Source of the DNA: Bifidobacterium sp. ESL0790
Lineage (GTDB): Bacteria; Actinomycetota; Actinomycetes; Actinomycetales; Bifidobacteriaceae
Reading direction: 5' to 3'
Assembly (NCBI RefSeq): GCF_029395435.1
Contig: NZ_CP113915.1
Coordinates: forward strand, 1,178,001-1,242,000
DNA: 64,000 nt
Part shown: in pieces, positions 1 to 9,290 of the stretch
How the letters are laid out: each line of letters starts with the position of its first letter
Position numbering within the stretch: position 1 is the first letter of the stretch
The notes under the pieces: generated by a model
Seen by the model: only the letters and a program-made list of their open reading frames with translations
Databases searched by the model: none
Told to the model about the DNA's origin: nothing
Program-made: the position numbers and the translations under genes

Positions 1-279
1 ATTGGCATCGGCGCCTCGCTTTACGCGATGATGACCTCGTTCGTCACCTCGTACGCCAGGGCACGCGCCGAATCGGTGGGATATGAGGCCAAGAACGGCA
101 TCGCCACCCGCAGCGACCGCCTGGTGATCATCCTCGTCGGCATGCTCTTCGCGGGAATCTTCCACGATTCACGCTGGATGATGGCCTTTGTGGTCATCCT
201 GGCCGTGCTCGGCACCATCACCGTCTTCCAGCGCATCTTCGAGGTGCGCCGCCAGATGAAGGCCGACGGCGCCATCTGA
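1..279 (+). CDS. Phosphatidylinositol phosphate synthase (CDP-alcohol phosphatidyltransferase), C-terminal part
   Basis: The reading frame is open from base 1, so only the C-terminal 92 residues are present. They contain the SYARARAES segment that in CDP-alcohol phosphatidyltransferases follows the catalytic DG-AR-G-D-D motif, then two hydrophobic stretches (about residues 40-75) ending in a basic tail. The family moves a phosphatidyl group from CDP-diacylglycerol to an alcohol in the membrane. The identification as the inositol-phosphate enzyme comes mainly from the neighbours: a PIM acyltransferase and PimA follow on the same strand, the order known from mycobacteria. The catalytic motif lies outside the window. 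Confidence 0.75.
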   Translation: MGIGASLYAMMTSFVTSYARARAESVGYEAKNGIATRSDRLVIILVGMLFAGIFHDSRWMMAFVVILAVLGTITVFQRIFEVRRQMKADGAI

Positions 280-285
280 TTGTCG

Positions 286-334
286 CGAAAGCCTGTCTCG
301 TATTTTCCCATTGAGAAAGCGAGACAGGCTTTCG
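286..334 (+). terminator. Perfect 15-bp inverted repeat after the phosphatidyltransferase gene
   Basis: The arms at 286-300 and 320-334 (CGAAAGCCTGTCTCG and its complement) are perfectly complementary with a 19-nt loop. The hairpin starts 7 bases after the stop codon. No U-run follows the 3' arm, so a terminator role is likely but not certain. Confidence 0.55.
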
Positions 335-435
335 TATATCATGTTGCTGTAACTTGTATATAAAACCTTAAATTTAAAAACCATAAAGCCTTCACTATTT
401 GACGATTCATCGCTCACGAAAGTCCGATTATCTCC

Positions 436-1437
436 ATGTTCGACAATGTCCTGATATTCCTCGCCAAACATCCCCGGATAATCCCCGAACCATTGCTGCG
501 GGGCCTCTTTCTGCTCGCCGCCGACGTCTGCTGGCTCTTCCGTATCGGGGGAGTGAAGCAGCTCGAGCGTAATCTTCACCACGTTCTCGAAGCGAGGGAT
601 GGCGAGGTGGCGCGCAAGACGCTTCGCAAGACGAGCCATCGCGGCATGCGCTCGTATTTCACCTATTTCGCCGAGGCGATGACGGTCGGCGGACAATCAG
701 ACGAACGGCTGCTCGCCCGCGCCAGGCCCATCGGCCCGGGGCTGCCCATCTGCAAGGAACTCGTGCACGACAATCCAGGCAGCGCACCCATGGCCATCAG
801 CCACCAAGGCAACTGGGATTACGAGGGATTCCTGGCGGCCAAGGTCCTCGCGCCGGTGACCGTGACCGCGGAACGGCTGGCCAACAAGAAACTGCTCGAC
901 ACATTCATCGCCATCCGCAAGCGCATGGACATCACCGTTTTCCTGACCGGCCAGCCGAACCTTGTGGAGAAGCTGGAGAAGGTTCTAGAGGAGCCGCACG
1001 TTCTCGTGCCGTTGCTGGCCGACAGGGACCTGAGCCGCCACGGCGAGTTCGTGCATGCGTTCGGCTCCATCATCCGTGTGGCCCGCGGCCCGGCCACGCT
1101 CGCTCTCGACACCGGCAAACCGCTGTTCGTCGTCAATATGTACCGCGAACGTCTGCATGGCGAGGCCCGCCACAGGGCTGGTGTGCCGTACGGCTACGTG
1201 GTCGATATCAGCGCGCCGGTTGACATCGACAGGTTCCGCTCGCTACCCCGCGAGGAGGCGATCCACGAGATCAGCCAGGCCTGGGTCGACGTGTGGAGCC
1301 GCGACATCACTGCGCACCCCGAGGACTGGCACATGCTCCAGCCGATCTTCGCCGAGGACCTCGATCTCAGCCGCCTCAAGGACGTGCCCGACGAGGTGAT
1401 TGACGAATTGCGAAATATACAGTCCATGCGACAATAG
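436..1437 (+). CDS. Phosphatidylinositol mannoside acyltransferase (LpxL/HtrB-like)
   Basis: This 333-residue protein belongs to the lysophospholipid/lipid A acyltransferase superfamily. It has the HX4D catalytic signature at H123-D128 (HQGNWD) after an N-terminal hydrophobic region. In mycobacteria the equivalent gene, between the PI synthase gene and pimA, encodes the enzyme that acylates the mannose of PIM1/PIM2 at the inner face of the membrane. Here it also sits directly before pimA, with 6 bases between them. I see no clear Shine-Dalgarno sequence before the ATG at 436, so the start is the first available one rather than a supported one. The acyl acceptor in this organism is inferred only from context. 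Confidence 0.8.
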   Translation: MFDNVLIFLAKHPRIIPEPLLRGLFLLAADVCWLFRIGGVKQLERNLHHVLEARDGEVARKTLRKTSHRGMRSYFTYFAEAMTVGGQSDERLLARARPIGPGLPICKELVHDNPGSAPMAISHQGNWDYEGFLAAKVLAPVTVTAERLANKKLLDTFIAIRKRMDITVFLTGQPNLVEKLEKVLEEPHVLVPLLADRDLSRHGEFVHAFGSIIRVARGPATLALDTGKPLFVVNMYRERLHGEARHRAGVPYGYVVDISAPVDIDRFRSLPREEAIHEISQAWVDVWSRDITAHPEDWHMLQPIFAEDLDLSRLKDVPDEVIDELRNIQSMRQ

Positions 1438-1443
1438 GTCATC

Positions 1444-2655
1444 ATGTCTGAAATGGAACCCACCAACCCCGCCAACGCAACCACCGAACCTTCCATACGC
1501 AAGGACCCGCTGAACGGCCGCAAGCTCAACGTCGGCATCATCGCGCCCTATTCGTTCGAGACGCCTGGCGGCGTGCAATTCCATATCCGAGATTTCGCCG
1601 AGGAGCTGATGAGGCGCGGCCACCACGTGGCAGTGCTGGCCCCGGGCCGCCGCACGCGCGACATGCCGCTGTGGGTGACCACGAACGACTCCTCGTTCTC
1701 CATTCCCTACAACGGCTCCATTGCCCGGCTGAGCTATTTCGGCTTCGTGGGCCCGCGCACCCGCCGCTGGGTCAAGCAAGGGCATTTCGACATCGTCCAC
1801 CTGCACGAGCCGGAGACGCCGTCGCTGAGCCACAAACCGTTGACGATGCTCCATCATCCGCCCTTCGTCGGCACGTTCCACGCCTCGTTCGACCCGTACC
1901 CGCTGGCGTTGCGCATATTCCAGGATTATCTGCGGCACTACATCTCGCCGCTCAAGGCGATCATCGGCGTCTCGCCGGCCGCCATGGAGACGGTGGACCA
2001 TTACGCCCCGCGCGACATCGAACGCGACATCATCCCCAACGGCATCAACCGTCCGTTCTTCGCCGACGCCAAGCCGAGGCCGGAATGGCAGGGCACGCCG
2101 GATGCGCCGACCATAGGCTATCTGGGCCGCATGGGGGAGAGCCGCAAGGGCTTCGCGGTCTTCGCCAAGGCCGCCTCCCGTGTGCTCTCGAGCTACCCGG
2201 GCGCCCGGTTCCTATGCGCCGGCGATGGCGAGGCCGACGGCAGGAAAATCCTCGAATCGATCGACAGGACCGGCGCCCTGGCCAGCCATTTCGAGTTCCT
2301 CGGGCGCATCAGCGACCGCGAGAAGGCACGGTTCTACCAGTCCCTTGACCTCTATGTCGCCCCGCAGACCGGCGGCGAGAGCTTCGGCATCGTGCTGGTG
2401 GAGGCCATGGCCGCCTCATGCGCCGTCGTCGCCAGTGATCTCAAGGCCTTCCGGGATGTGGCGGAGGACGGCAGGGACGCGGCCCTCTTCGGCAACGAGG
2501 ACGCCGCCGACTGCGCCGCACGCATCGTCGAACTGCTTGGCGACACCGAACGCCTGGAGCGTCTGCGCGTCGCCGGATTCAAGCGTTCCAGCCAGTACGA
2601 TTGGTCCGTCGTGGCCGACCGTGTGCTCGAGGTCTACGCGCGCGTTTTGTCGTGA
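1444..2655 (+). CDS. pimA: Phosphatidyl-myo-inositol alpha-mannosyltransferase, GT4 family
   Basis: The protein has 403 residues. It is a GT-B glycosyltransferase with an N-terminal GGVQFHIRD acceptor-side loop and the EX7E-type donor-binding motif E312...E320 in GGESFGIVLVEAMA. PimA moves mannose from GDP-mannose to phosphatidylinositol on the cytoplasmic face of the membrane, the first step of PIM synthesis. The N-terminal 25 residues before the first beta strand (LNVGIIAPYS) are polar and family-atypical, so a later start is conceivable. It is the third gene of the PI synthase-acyltransferase-mannosyltransferase cassette. Other GT4 mannosyltransferase activities cannot be excluded from sequence alone. 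Confidence 0.85.
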   Translation: MSEMEPTNPANATTEPSIRKDPLNGRKLNVGIIAPYSFETPGGVQFHIRDFAEELMRRGHHVAVLAPGRRTRDMPLWVTTNDSSFSIPYNGSIARLSYFGFVGPRTRRWVKQGHFDIVHLHEPETPSLSHKPLTMLHHPPFVGTFHASFDPYPLALRIFQDYLRHYISPLKAIIGVSPAAMETVDHYAPRDIERDIIPNGINRPFFADAKPRPEWQGTPDAPTIGYLGRMGESRKGFAVFAKAASRVLSSYPGARFLCAGDGEADGRKILESIDRTGALASHFEFLGRISDREKARFYQSLDLYVAPQTGGESFGIVLVEAMAASCAVVASDLKAFRDVAEDGRDAALFGNEDAADCAARIVELLGDTERLERLRVAGFKRSSQYDWSVVADRVLEVYARVLS

Positions 2656-2708
2656 AAGTGCTTTAGAATTGCTTCGTTTAACGTATTCGTATACCTACTA
2701 GGAGCATT

Positions 2709-3467
2709 ATGTCAGGGCATTCCAAGTGGGCGACCACCAAAAACAAGAAGGCCGCCATCGACGCGAAGCGCGGCAAGCTGTTCGCCAAACTCATCAAGAA
2801 CATCGAGATCGCGGCCCGTCTGGGCGGCGGTGATCCAGACGGCAATCCGACGCTGTATGACGCCATCGTCAAGGCCAAGAAGGCCTCCATGCCGGCCGAC
2901 AACATCAAGCGCGCGGTCAAGCGTGGCAGCGGAGCCGAGGCCGGCGCCGCCGACTACGAGACCATCAACTACGAGGGCTACGCCCCCGCGGGCGTGGGCC
3001 TGATCATCGAGTGCCTCACCGACAACCGCAACCGCGCGGCCGCCGAGGTACGTTCGGCGCTGACCAAGGGCAACGGCTCGCTGGCCACTTCCGGCGCCGT
3101 GAGCTTCAACTTCGAGCGCAAGGGCCAGATCGAGGTTCCCTCCGAGGGCCTTGACTACGACAAGCTCTTCGAGATCGCCGCTGAAGCTGGCGCCGAGGAC
3201 GTCTCGGACGATGGCGATGTCTACACCGTCATCACCGCGCCGACCGACCTGGTCACTGTGCGTGAGGCGCTGCAGAAGGCCAACATCGACTACAATTCGG
3301 CCGATCTGGTCATGAATCCGAAGAACGAGATCGACCTGAGCCTCGAGGACGCGCAGAAGGTCACCAAGCTCATCGACAACCTCGACGACCTGGACGATGT
3401 GCAGAACATCTACAGCAATTGGACCGCCTCGGACGAGGTGATGGCCCAGCTCGCCGAACAGGAGTGA
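2709..3467 (+). CDS. yebC: YebC/PmpR family regulatory protein
   Basis: The 252-residue protein opens with the family hallmark [21 protein letters not shown] and has the usual length. YebC proteins are described as DNA-binding regulators, and more recently as translation factors that ease ribosome stalling on proline-rich stretches. An AGGAG ribosome site sits just before the ATG. It is followed by ruvC after 4 bases, and the yebC-ruvC-ruvA-ruvB order is the usual one in actinobacteria and many other bacteria. Confidence 0.95.
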   Translation: MSGHSKWATTKNKKAAIDAKRGKLFAKLIKNIEIAARLGGGDPDGNPTLYDAIVKAKKASMPADNIKRAVKRGSGAEAGAADYETINYEGYAPAGVGLIIECLTDNRNRAAAEVRSALTKGNGSLATSGAVSFNFERKGQIEVPSEGLDYDKLFEIAAEAGAEDVSDDGDVYTVITAPTDLVTVREALQKANIDYNSADLVMNPKNEIDLSLEDAQKVTKLIDNLDDLDDVQNIYSNWTASDEVMAQLAEQE

Positions 3468-3471
3468 CCAA

Positions 3472-4053
3472 GTGATCATCCTTGGAGTCGACCCCGGGCT
3501 CACCCGCTGCGGGGTCGGCGTCATAGAAGCCGACGCATCCCGTCGGCTTTCTTTTGTTCATGTGGACGTGATCCGCTCGGACCCGCACACCTCGCAGGAC
3601 TTGCGTTTGCTCACCATCTACAACGGTCTGGCCGAGAAGATCGACAGGTTCGCCCCCGACACCGTCTCCATCGAGCGGGTCTTCGCCCAGGAGAACCGCA
3701 ACACCGTGCTGGGCACCGCGCAGGCGGCGGGACTGGCCATGCTGGCCGCCGCGCAACGCAACATCCCCGTGGCGCTGCACACCCCGACCGAGGCGAAGAT
3801 GGCGGTCACCGGCAACGGACGCGCCGAGAAGATCCAAGTGGAGCGCATGGTCGCCCACATTCTCAACCTCAACAAGCTGCCCCAACCCGCCGACGCGGCC
3901 GACGCGCTGGCGCAGGCCATCTGCCACGCGCTGAGGCCCTCCGGGGCGCTGCAGGGCGGGGAACGCGAGCAGCATCTCACCACGGCGCAACGCCAATGGG
4001 CGCAGGCAGCCCAACGCGCGAAGAGGCACGGCGGCGTCGATAGGGGCATGTAG
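3472..4053 (+). CDS. ruvC: Holliday junction endodeoxyribonuclease RuvC
   Basis: RuvC cuts Holliday junctions as a dimer working with RuvAB. The four acidic metal-binding residues expected in the family are visible as D7 (GVDPG), E68 (SIERVF), D141 and D144 (PADAADAL). The protein has 193 residues, slightly longer than E. coli RuvC because of a basic, Gln/Arg-rich tail. The start is GTG at 3472, with AGGAG inside the end of yebC. The gene probably shares transcription with yebC, while ruvA downstream has its own SOS control. Confidence 0.96.
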   Translation: MIILGVDPGLTRCGVGVIEADASRRLSFVHVDVIRSDPHTSQDLRLLTIYNGLAEKIDRFAPDTVSIERVFAQENRNTVLGTAQAAGLAMLAAAQRNIPVALHTPTEAKMAVTGNGRAEKIQVERMVAHILNLNKLPQPADAADALAQAICHALRPSGALQGGEREQHLTTAQRQWAQAAQRAKRHGGVDRGM

Positions 4054-4058
4054 GCTAT

Positions 4059-4072
4059 CGAACAGATGTTCG
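4059..4072 (+). promoter_or_regulatory. LexA (SOS) box upstream of ruvAB
   Basis: The sequence CGAACAGATGTTCG matches the Gram-positive/actinobacterial LexA consensus CGAACRNRYGTTCG at every position and is a near-perfect palindrome. It begins 6 bases after the ruvC stop codon and 120 bases before the ruvA start. This indicates a separate LexA-repressed, DNA-damage-induced promoter for ruvA-ruvB in the 138-bp gap. Confidence 0.85.
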
Positions 4073-4191
4073 AATATTGTCACGAGGCCGGATTCACTCG
4101 AATTCGTTGGAATTTGCTGGATTCCGCACTTGTGACGACATTCGTTTTTATCGTTAGCATGTAAGGGCCGCACGAGAGTGGAGGAGAGACA

Positions 4192-4809
4192 ATGATCGGA
4201 ATGCTCCAGGGCCAGGTGGAGTCGATCGAGCAAAGCTCGGCGCTCATCATGGTCTCAGGCGTCGGCTACGAGGTGCGCATGCCCTCCGCCGAACTGTCCT
4301 CCATGCACGCCGGTCAAGACGCCAAAATATACACGTATCTCAACGTCTCGCAAGACGCGATCACCTTGTACGGATTCCTTTCGCAGGCCTCGAGGCGCAT
4401 GTTCCTGCAGTTGCAGAAGGTCAGCGGCATCGGCCCCAAGGTCGCCCTCTCGCTGCTTTCCACCTTGCCGCCCGACAGGCTGGCCAAGACGGTGATGGAC
4501 GGCGACGCGGCCGCGCTGGCCAAGGCTCCCGGACTCGGCAAGAAGGGCGCGCAGAAGATCATCCTCGAGCTGCGCGGATCGATCAACCTCGACGAGATCG
4601 AGGGCCGGCAGACCTCCGACGAGCCACGTTACGACCAAGGCACCACGCAGGTCATCGAAGGCCTGGTCTCGCTGGGCTGGCGCGAGAACGACGCCGCCCA
4701 TGCCGTCACCAAGGTGTGCAAGGCCAACGACATCGCCACGCCGTTGAGCGACACCGACATCCCCAAGGTGCTCAGGCTCGCCCTGACCTCGCTGGATCGG
4801 GGGCGCTGA
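4192..4809 (+). CDS. ruvA: Holliday junction branch migration protein RuvA
   Basis: The 205-residue protein has the RuvA order: an N-terminal OB fold ([10 protein letters not shown] start), a helix-hairpin-helix DNA-binding region ([10 protein letters not shown] and [12 protein letters not shown], about residues 75-125), and a C-terminal domain that contacts RuvB. RuvA tetramers bind Holliday junctions and load RuvB. A strong GGAGGAG ribosome site precedes the ATG. The LexA box upstream predicts SOS induction, and ruvB starts one base after the ruvA stop. Confidence 0.97.
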   Translation: MIGMLQGQVESIEQSSALIMVSGVGYEVRMPSAELSSMHAGQDAKIYTYLNVSQDAITLYGFLSQASRRMFLQLQKVSGIGPKVALSLLSTLPPDRLAKTVMDGDAAALAKAPGLGKKGAQKIILELRGSINLDEIEGRQTSDEPRYDQGTTQVIEGLVSLGWRENDAAHAVTKVCKANDIATPLSDTDIPKVLRLALTSLDRGR

Positions 4810-4810
4810 G

Positions 4811-5875
4811 ATGGCACAGGAAACCCCGGACTTCCAAGCCAACCAAGGAGCCAACGAGGAGTCGCTGCGCATGGTCTCCTCCGAACCGATCGGCAACGAG
4901 CCGGTCAGCGACGAGGAGCTGCGCCCGCAGACGCTCGCCAACTTCATCGGTCAACCACGCCTCAAGGCCCAGCTGCAACTCTTCCTCGACGCCGCCAAGA
5001 AGCGTGCCGTTCCTCCAGACCACATCCTGTTGGCCGGCCCTCCTGGACTGGGCAAGACCACGCTGGCGATGATCGTGGCCAACGAGCTGCAGGTGCCGAT
5101 CCGCGTGACTTCCGGCCCCGCCATCCAGCACGCCGGAGACCTGGCCTCGATCCTGAGCTCGCTTGATTCCGGCGAGGTGCTCTTCATCGACGAGATTCAT
5201 CGCCTGCCCCGGGCCGCGGAGGAGCTGCTCTACATCGCCATGGAGGATTTCCGCGTGGACGTGATGGTGGGCAAGGGTCCGGGAGCCACCTCGATTCCGC
5301 TGACCCTTCCGCGCTTCACCGTCATCGGCGCGACCACCCGTGAGGGTATGCTGCCCTCGCCATTGCGCGCGAGGTTCGGCTTCACCGCACATCTCGACTT
5401 CTACCCGCATGAGGAGCTTGAGCGGCTCATCGAGCGCAGCGCCGTGGTGCTCGACATCAAACTCGCCGAGGGGAGTGCCAAGCAGCTCTCCCTGCGCAGC
5501 CGCGGCACACCGCGTATCGCCAACCGTCTACTGCGCCGTGTGCGCGACTGGGCCATCGTCCACGAGCTCGACCAGGTCGAACCCAACGACGTGGAGCAGG
5601 CGCTGGCGCTCTACCAGGTCGATTCCGAGGGCTTGGACAGGCTTGACCTGGCCGTGCTCGACGCCATCGTCAAACGCTTTGACGGCGGCCCGGTCGGCCT
5701 CAACAACCTTTCGGCGATGATCGGCGAGGAAGCGGAGACCGTGGAGACGGTCTGCGAGCCGTATCTGGTGCGCGAGGGCTTCCTCGTGCGCACCCCGCGC
5801 GGCCGCGTCGCCACCGAAAAGGCATGGCGTCACTTGGGGCTTGAACCCAAGGATGATGTCAACAAGTTATTCTAA
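4811..5875 (+). CDS. ruvB: Holliday junction ATP-dependent helicase RuvB
   Basis: RuvB is the AAA+ motor that drives branch migration on RuvA-bound junctions. The protein has 354 residues. Its Walker A is GPPGLGKTT at 76-84, its Walker B is LFIDEIHRL, and the sensor stretch GATTREGML and a C-terminal winged-helix domain (about 270-340) are present. The N-terminal 30 or so residues are polar and poorly conserved, as usual in the family. One base separates it from ruvA, so the two are almost certainly cotranscribed and translationally coupled. Confidence 0.97.
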   Translation: MAQETPDFQANQGANEESLRMVSSEPIGNEPVSDEELRPQTLANFIGQPRLKAQLQLFLDAAKKRAVPPDHILLAGPPGLGKTTLAMIVANELQVPIRVTSGPAIQHAGDLASILSSLDSGEVLFIDEIHRLPRAAEELLYIAMEDFRVDVMVGKGPGATSIPLTLPRFTVIGATTREGMLPSPLRARFGFTAHLDFYPHEELERLIERSAVVLDIKLAEGSAKQLSLRSRGTPRIANRLLRRVRDWAIVHELDQVEPNDVEQALALYQVDSEGLDRLDLAVLDAIVKRFDGGPVGLNNLSAMIGEEAETVETVCEPYLVREGFLVRTPRGRVATEKAWRHLGLEPKDDVNKLF

Positions 5876-5938
5876 AATCCCATACGTTGGGCATTATCAT
5901 GGTCCACCGTAAAACATACGTCCGTTAGGAGTTTCAAA

Positions 5939-6475
5939 GTGGGCAATAATGGCAATCTGATTTTCATCGTCATCCTCGTGCTGATGGTCGCATTGATGTG
6001 GTGGCAGTCCCGCAAGAGCAAGCAACAGCAGCAGAAGGTCAAGGATTTCCGCCAGTCCCTGCAGCCCGGTGAGTTGGTGCAGACCATCGGCGGTGTCATC
6101 GGCAAGGTCGTCTCCGTCGATACCAAGTATGAGGAGATCGTCATCGATTCCGACGGCTCCCTGATGCGTTTCTCCTTCCCCGCGATCAGCAAGAAGTACG
6201 AGCGTCCGGCCTTCATCGACGATGAGGACGTGGACGAGGACGGCAACCCCATCAAGAAGGACGACGAGGACTCGCAGCAGCCCACCGATGCCGATGACCA
6301 GGCCCAGAAGCCGTTCGATAACGCCGATGACGCCGCTCAGAGCACGGAAGATGACGAGAGCACGGAAGATGACGAGAACGCGGAAGATGACGCGCAGGAG
6401 GATGCCAAGCAGACCTCTGAAGCCGAGGACGAGGCGAAGTCTGATTCGGATACCAAGGAGAAGGCGGACAAGTAA
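5939..6475 (+). CDS. yajC: Preprotein translocase subunit YajC
   Basis: The start is GTG at 5939 behind a TTAGGAG ribosome site. The 178-residue protein has one N-terminal membrane helix (about residues 5-22), a conserved cytoplasmic segment with GELVQTIGGVIGKVVSV, and a long acidic tail (about 95-178) in which the unit STEDDE/NAEDDA recurs. YajC binds the SecDF complex of the Sec translocase. The core matches YajC well, but the acidic tail makes the protein longer than the usual 110-residue form. It follows ruvB, and apt comes next. This order is common in bacteria, although secD and secF are absent here. Confidence 0.9.
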   Translation: MGNNGNLIFIVILVLMVALMWWQSRKSKQQQQKVKDFRQSLQPGELVQTIGGVIGKVVSVDTKYEEIVIDSDGSLMRFSFPAISKKYERPAFIDDEDVDEDGNPIKKDDEDSQQPTDADDQAQKPFDNADDAAQSTEDDESTEDDENAEDDAQEDAKQTSEAEDEAKSDSDTKEKADK

Positions 6476-6529
6476 TCCGCTCCAATCTTCAGCACCGGCA
6501 ATTGTAGTTATATAGACAGAGGTAAAGCT

Positions 6530-7117
6530 TTGCACATGGAAGATTCCGATATCACGATCGATCAGCTTGAAAAAGTAGGCGGGGAGGACGCGGATTATCT
6601 GGTATCGCTCATCCGCACCATCCCGGATTTTCCCAAGAAGGGCGTGCTCTTCAGGGATTTCATTCCCGCCGTCGCCGATCATCGGGGATTCTCGATCATG
6701 ATCAAGGCCCTGCAGCTGGCTTTGCCGGTGCCCGCGGATTCCTTCGACTATGTCGCGGGCCTCGAGGCGCGTGGCTTCCTCATCGGCCCGCCCCTTGCCC
6801 AGCAGCTCGGCAAGGGCTTCATCGCCGTGCGCAAGGCGGGCAAGCTGCCGCCGGAGACGCTCAAGGAGACCTATTCGCTCGAATACGGCGAGGCCTGCGT
6901 CGAGATTGAGAAAAACTCCATCAAGCCTGGTGGGCGCGTGCTCATCGTCGACGACCTGATGGCCACGGGAGGCACCGCCAAGGCGGCCGCCGACCTCATC
7001 ACCAAGGCCGGCGGCATGGTCGCTGGCTTCAGCTTCGTCATGGAGCTCAACGGCCTGAGCGGCAGGGATGACCTCAAGGATTACCCCATCAGCTCGCTGA
7101 CGAGGATGCCCGCCTGA
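6530..7117 (+). CDS. apt: Adenine phosphoribosyltransferase
   Basis: Apt salvages adenine to AMP using PRPP. The 195-residue protein has the PRPP-binding loop VLIVDDLMATGGT at about 137-149, and SLIRTIPDFPKKGVLFRDF near the N-terminus is typical of the enzyme. Two starts are possible: TTG at 6530, placed 7 bases after AGAGG, and ATG at 6536, 13 bases after it. The spacing favours TTG. It lies between yajC and sucC and appears to be transcribed with yajC. Confidence 0.93.
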   Translation: MHMEDSDITIDQLEKVGGEDADYLVSLIRTIPDFPKKGVLFRDFIPAVADHRGFSIMIKALQLALPVPADSFDYVAGLEARGFLIGPPLAQQLGKGFIAVRKAGKLPPETLKETYSLEYGEACVEIEKNSIKPGGRVLIVDDLMATGGTAKAAADLITKAGGMVAGFSFVMELNGLSGRDDLKDYPISSLTRMPA

Positions 7118-7173
7118 ATCAAGCGGTTTCCCCAACAGACCAACGTTTCCAAACATCGATATAGAGGACTTCA

Positions 7174-8370
7174 ATGGATCTGTATGAATACCAGGCAAGA
7201 GAACTGCTGAGCGACCAGGGCATCGATACCCCTGACGCCATTTTCGCTCAGAACTCGCATGAGGTCGCCGAGGCTGCCGACAAGATCGGCTACCCCTGCG
7301 TCGTCAAGGCGCAGGTGCGCACCGGGCACCGTGGTCAGGCCGGCGGCGTGAAGATCGCCCACGACCAGGACCAAGCCATTCTCGATTCGGAACAGATCCT
7401 GCCCATGACCATCAGCGGCCACAAGGTCAACGGCGTGCTGGTGGCCCAGGCCAAGAACGTCCTGCACGAGTATTACGTCTCCATCTCCCTTGACCGTTCG
7501 TCGAGGGACTTCGACGTGCTGGCCACCGCCAACGGCGGCACCGAGGTCGAGGAGATCGCCAGGGAGCATCCCGAGTCCGTCAAACGCCTGCATATCAGCG
7601 CTCTTGAGGATTTCGACGAGGCCGCGGCCCGCAAGATGGCCGAGTCCATCGGCTTCTACCACGCCGACGTGGACCAGGCGGCCCAGGTGCTGCTGAAGAT
7701 GTGGAAATGCTTCAAGGAGAACGACGCCACGCTGGTCGAGATCAACCCTCTGGCCAAGATCGGCGACCCTGACGACGAGGCGTCCAAATCACTGTGCGCC
7801 CTGGACGCCAAGATCTCGCTGGACGACAACGCCGCCTTCCGCCACGACGATTGGAAGGCGTTCTCGCAGAACTCCCATCCCGACCCCTTCGAGGCCCGTG
7901 CCCGGGAGCATGGCCTGCACTATGTGCATCTGAAGGGCGAGGTCGGCGTGATCGGCAACGGCGCGGGACTCGTGATGAGCTCACTCGACGCGGTTTCCGG
8001 CGCGGGGGAGAGCTTGGGCACAGGCGTCAAACCGGCGAACTTCCTCGATATCGGCGGTGGAGCTTCGGCCAAGGTGATGAGCGCCAGCCTCTCCATCGTT
8101 CTTTCCGACCCACAGGTCGAGTCGGTGTTCATCAACGTCTATGGCGGCATCACCGCGTGTGATCAGGTCGCCCAAGGCATCATCGATTCCCTCAACGAGC
8201 TCAACGTCTCGAAGCCGATCGTGGTCCGTTTCGACGGCAACGCCGCCAACGAGGGGCTGCAGATCCTCAAGTCCGCGAACAACCCGAACCTCCACGTCTA
8301 CGACACGATGGAGGATGCGGCGCAGGCCGCCGCGAAATACGCCTCGAGCAAGAAGGAGGCCACGAAATGA
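7174..8370 (+). CDS. sucC: ADP-forming succinate-CoA ligase, beta subunit
   Basis: This 398-residue subunit starts with [12 protein letters not shown], the family hallmark, followed by an ATP-grasp domain (about 1-230) and a CoA-ligase-type C-terminal domain with VNVYGGI and [10 protein letters not shown]. With SucD it interconverts succinyl-CoA and succinate with nucleotide phosphorylation. The stop overlaps the sucD start by 4 bases (ATGA). Bifidobacteria are known to have an incomplete citrate cycle, so the enzyme more likely supplies succinyl-CoA or succinate for synthesis than runs a cycle. That role is inference. Confidence 0.96.
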   Translation: MDLYEYQARELLSDQGIDTPDAIFAQNSHEVAEAADKIGYPCVVKAQVRTGHRGQAGGVKIAHDQDQAILDSEQILPMTISGHKVNGVLVAQAKNVLHEYYVSISLDRSSRDFDVLATANGGTEVEEIAREHPESVKRLHISALEDFDEAAARKMAESIGFYHADVDQAAQVLLKMWKCFKENDATLVEINPLAKIGDPDDEASKSLCALDAKISLDDNAAFRHDDWKAFSQNSHPDPFEARAREHGLHYVHLKGEVGVIGNGAGLVMSSLDAVSGAGESLGTGVKPANFLDIGGGASAKVMSASLSIVLSDPQVESVFINVYGGITACDQVAQGIIDSLNELNVSKPIVVRFDGNAANEGLQILKSANNPNLHVYDTMEDAAQAAAKYASSKKEATK

Positions 8371-9290
8371 CGCTGTTCATCAGGCATTCCGCACAGGTCA
8401 TCGTCCAAGGCATGACCGGCCATCAGGGCATGACCCACACGCGACGCATGCTCAACGCGGGCACCAACGTGGTCGGCGGGGTCAACCCCCGCAAGGCCGG
8501 CACCACCGTCGCCTTCCATATTGACGAGGCCGACACCGATGTGAACCTTCCCGTCTATGCGACCTGCTCCGAGGCCAAAAAGGCCACCGGAGCCGAGGCA
8601 AGTGTCATCTTCGTGCCGCCACGCTTCGCCAAAAGCGCGATGCTCGAGGCCATCGAAGCCGACATCAAGCTCATCGTCGTGATCACCGAGGGCATCCCCG
8701 TGGCCGACACGGCCTATTGCGTCGAGCTCGCCCTGCGGCGCGGCATCCGCATCATCGGGCCGAACTGCCCGGGTCTGCTCGTGCCTTCGGCCACCGACGG
8801 CCATAACGACAACCTCGGCATCATTCCCAACGGCATCGTCGGTCCCGGCCCCGTGGGCCTGGTCTCCAAGTCGGGCACGCTGACCTACCAGCTGATGGGC
8901 GAGCTCTCCGACCTCGGCTTCACCGCCTGCATCGGCGTGGGCGGCGACCCCATCGTCGGCACCACGCTGCTCGAGGCGCTCCAGCAGTTCGAGGCCGATG
9001 ACGCCACGAAGGCCGTCATGATGATTGGCGAGATCGGCGGCAACGCCGAGCAGGACGCGGCGAAGTGGGCCCAGGAGCACATGAGCAAGCCCGTCGTCGC
9101 CTACATCGCCGGCTTCACCGCCCCTGAAGGCAAGCAGATGGGCCATGCCGGCGCCATCGTCTCGGGCGGCAAAGGCACCGCGCAAGACAAGAAGGAGGCC
9201 CTCGAGGCCGCCGGAATTCCAGTGGGGAAGACTCCCGCGCAAGCGGCGACCCTGCTCAGGAACGCGTTGAACGGCACCAGCCAGGCATGA
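8367..9290 (+). CDS. sucD: Succinate-CoA ligase, alpha subunit
   Basis: The 307-residue subunit has an N-terminal CoA-binding Rossmann domain (VQGMTGHQG near residues 13-21, [10 protein letters not shown]) and the C-terminal ligase domain. The phosphohistidine site is [10 protein letters not shown] with H260. It forms the catalytic heterodimer with SucC. The start codon overlaps the end of sucC and its own stop overlaps the next gene (9287) by 4 bases, so three genes are arranged for coupled translation. Confidence 0.96.
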   Translation: MTLFIRHSAQVIVQGMTGHQGMTHTRRMLNAGTNVVGGVNPRKAGTTVAFHIDEADTDVNLPVYATCSEAKKATGAEASVIFVPPRFAKSAMLEAIEADIKLIVVITEGIPVADTAYCVELALRRGIRIIGPNCPGLLVPSATDGHNDNLGIIPNGIVGPGPVGLVSKSGTLTYQLMGELSDLGFTACIGVGGDPIVGTTLLEALQQFEADDATKAVMMIGEIGGNAEQDAAKWAQEHMSKPVVAYIAGFTAPEGKQMGHAGAIVSGGKGTAQDKKEALEAAGIPVGKTPAQAATLLRNALNGTSQA

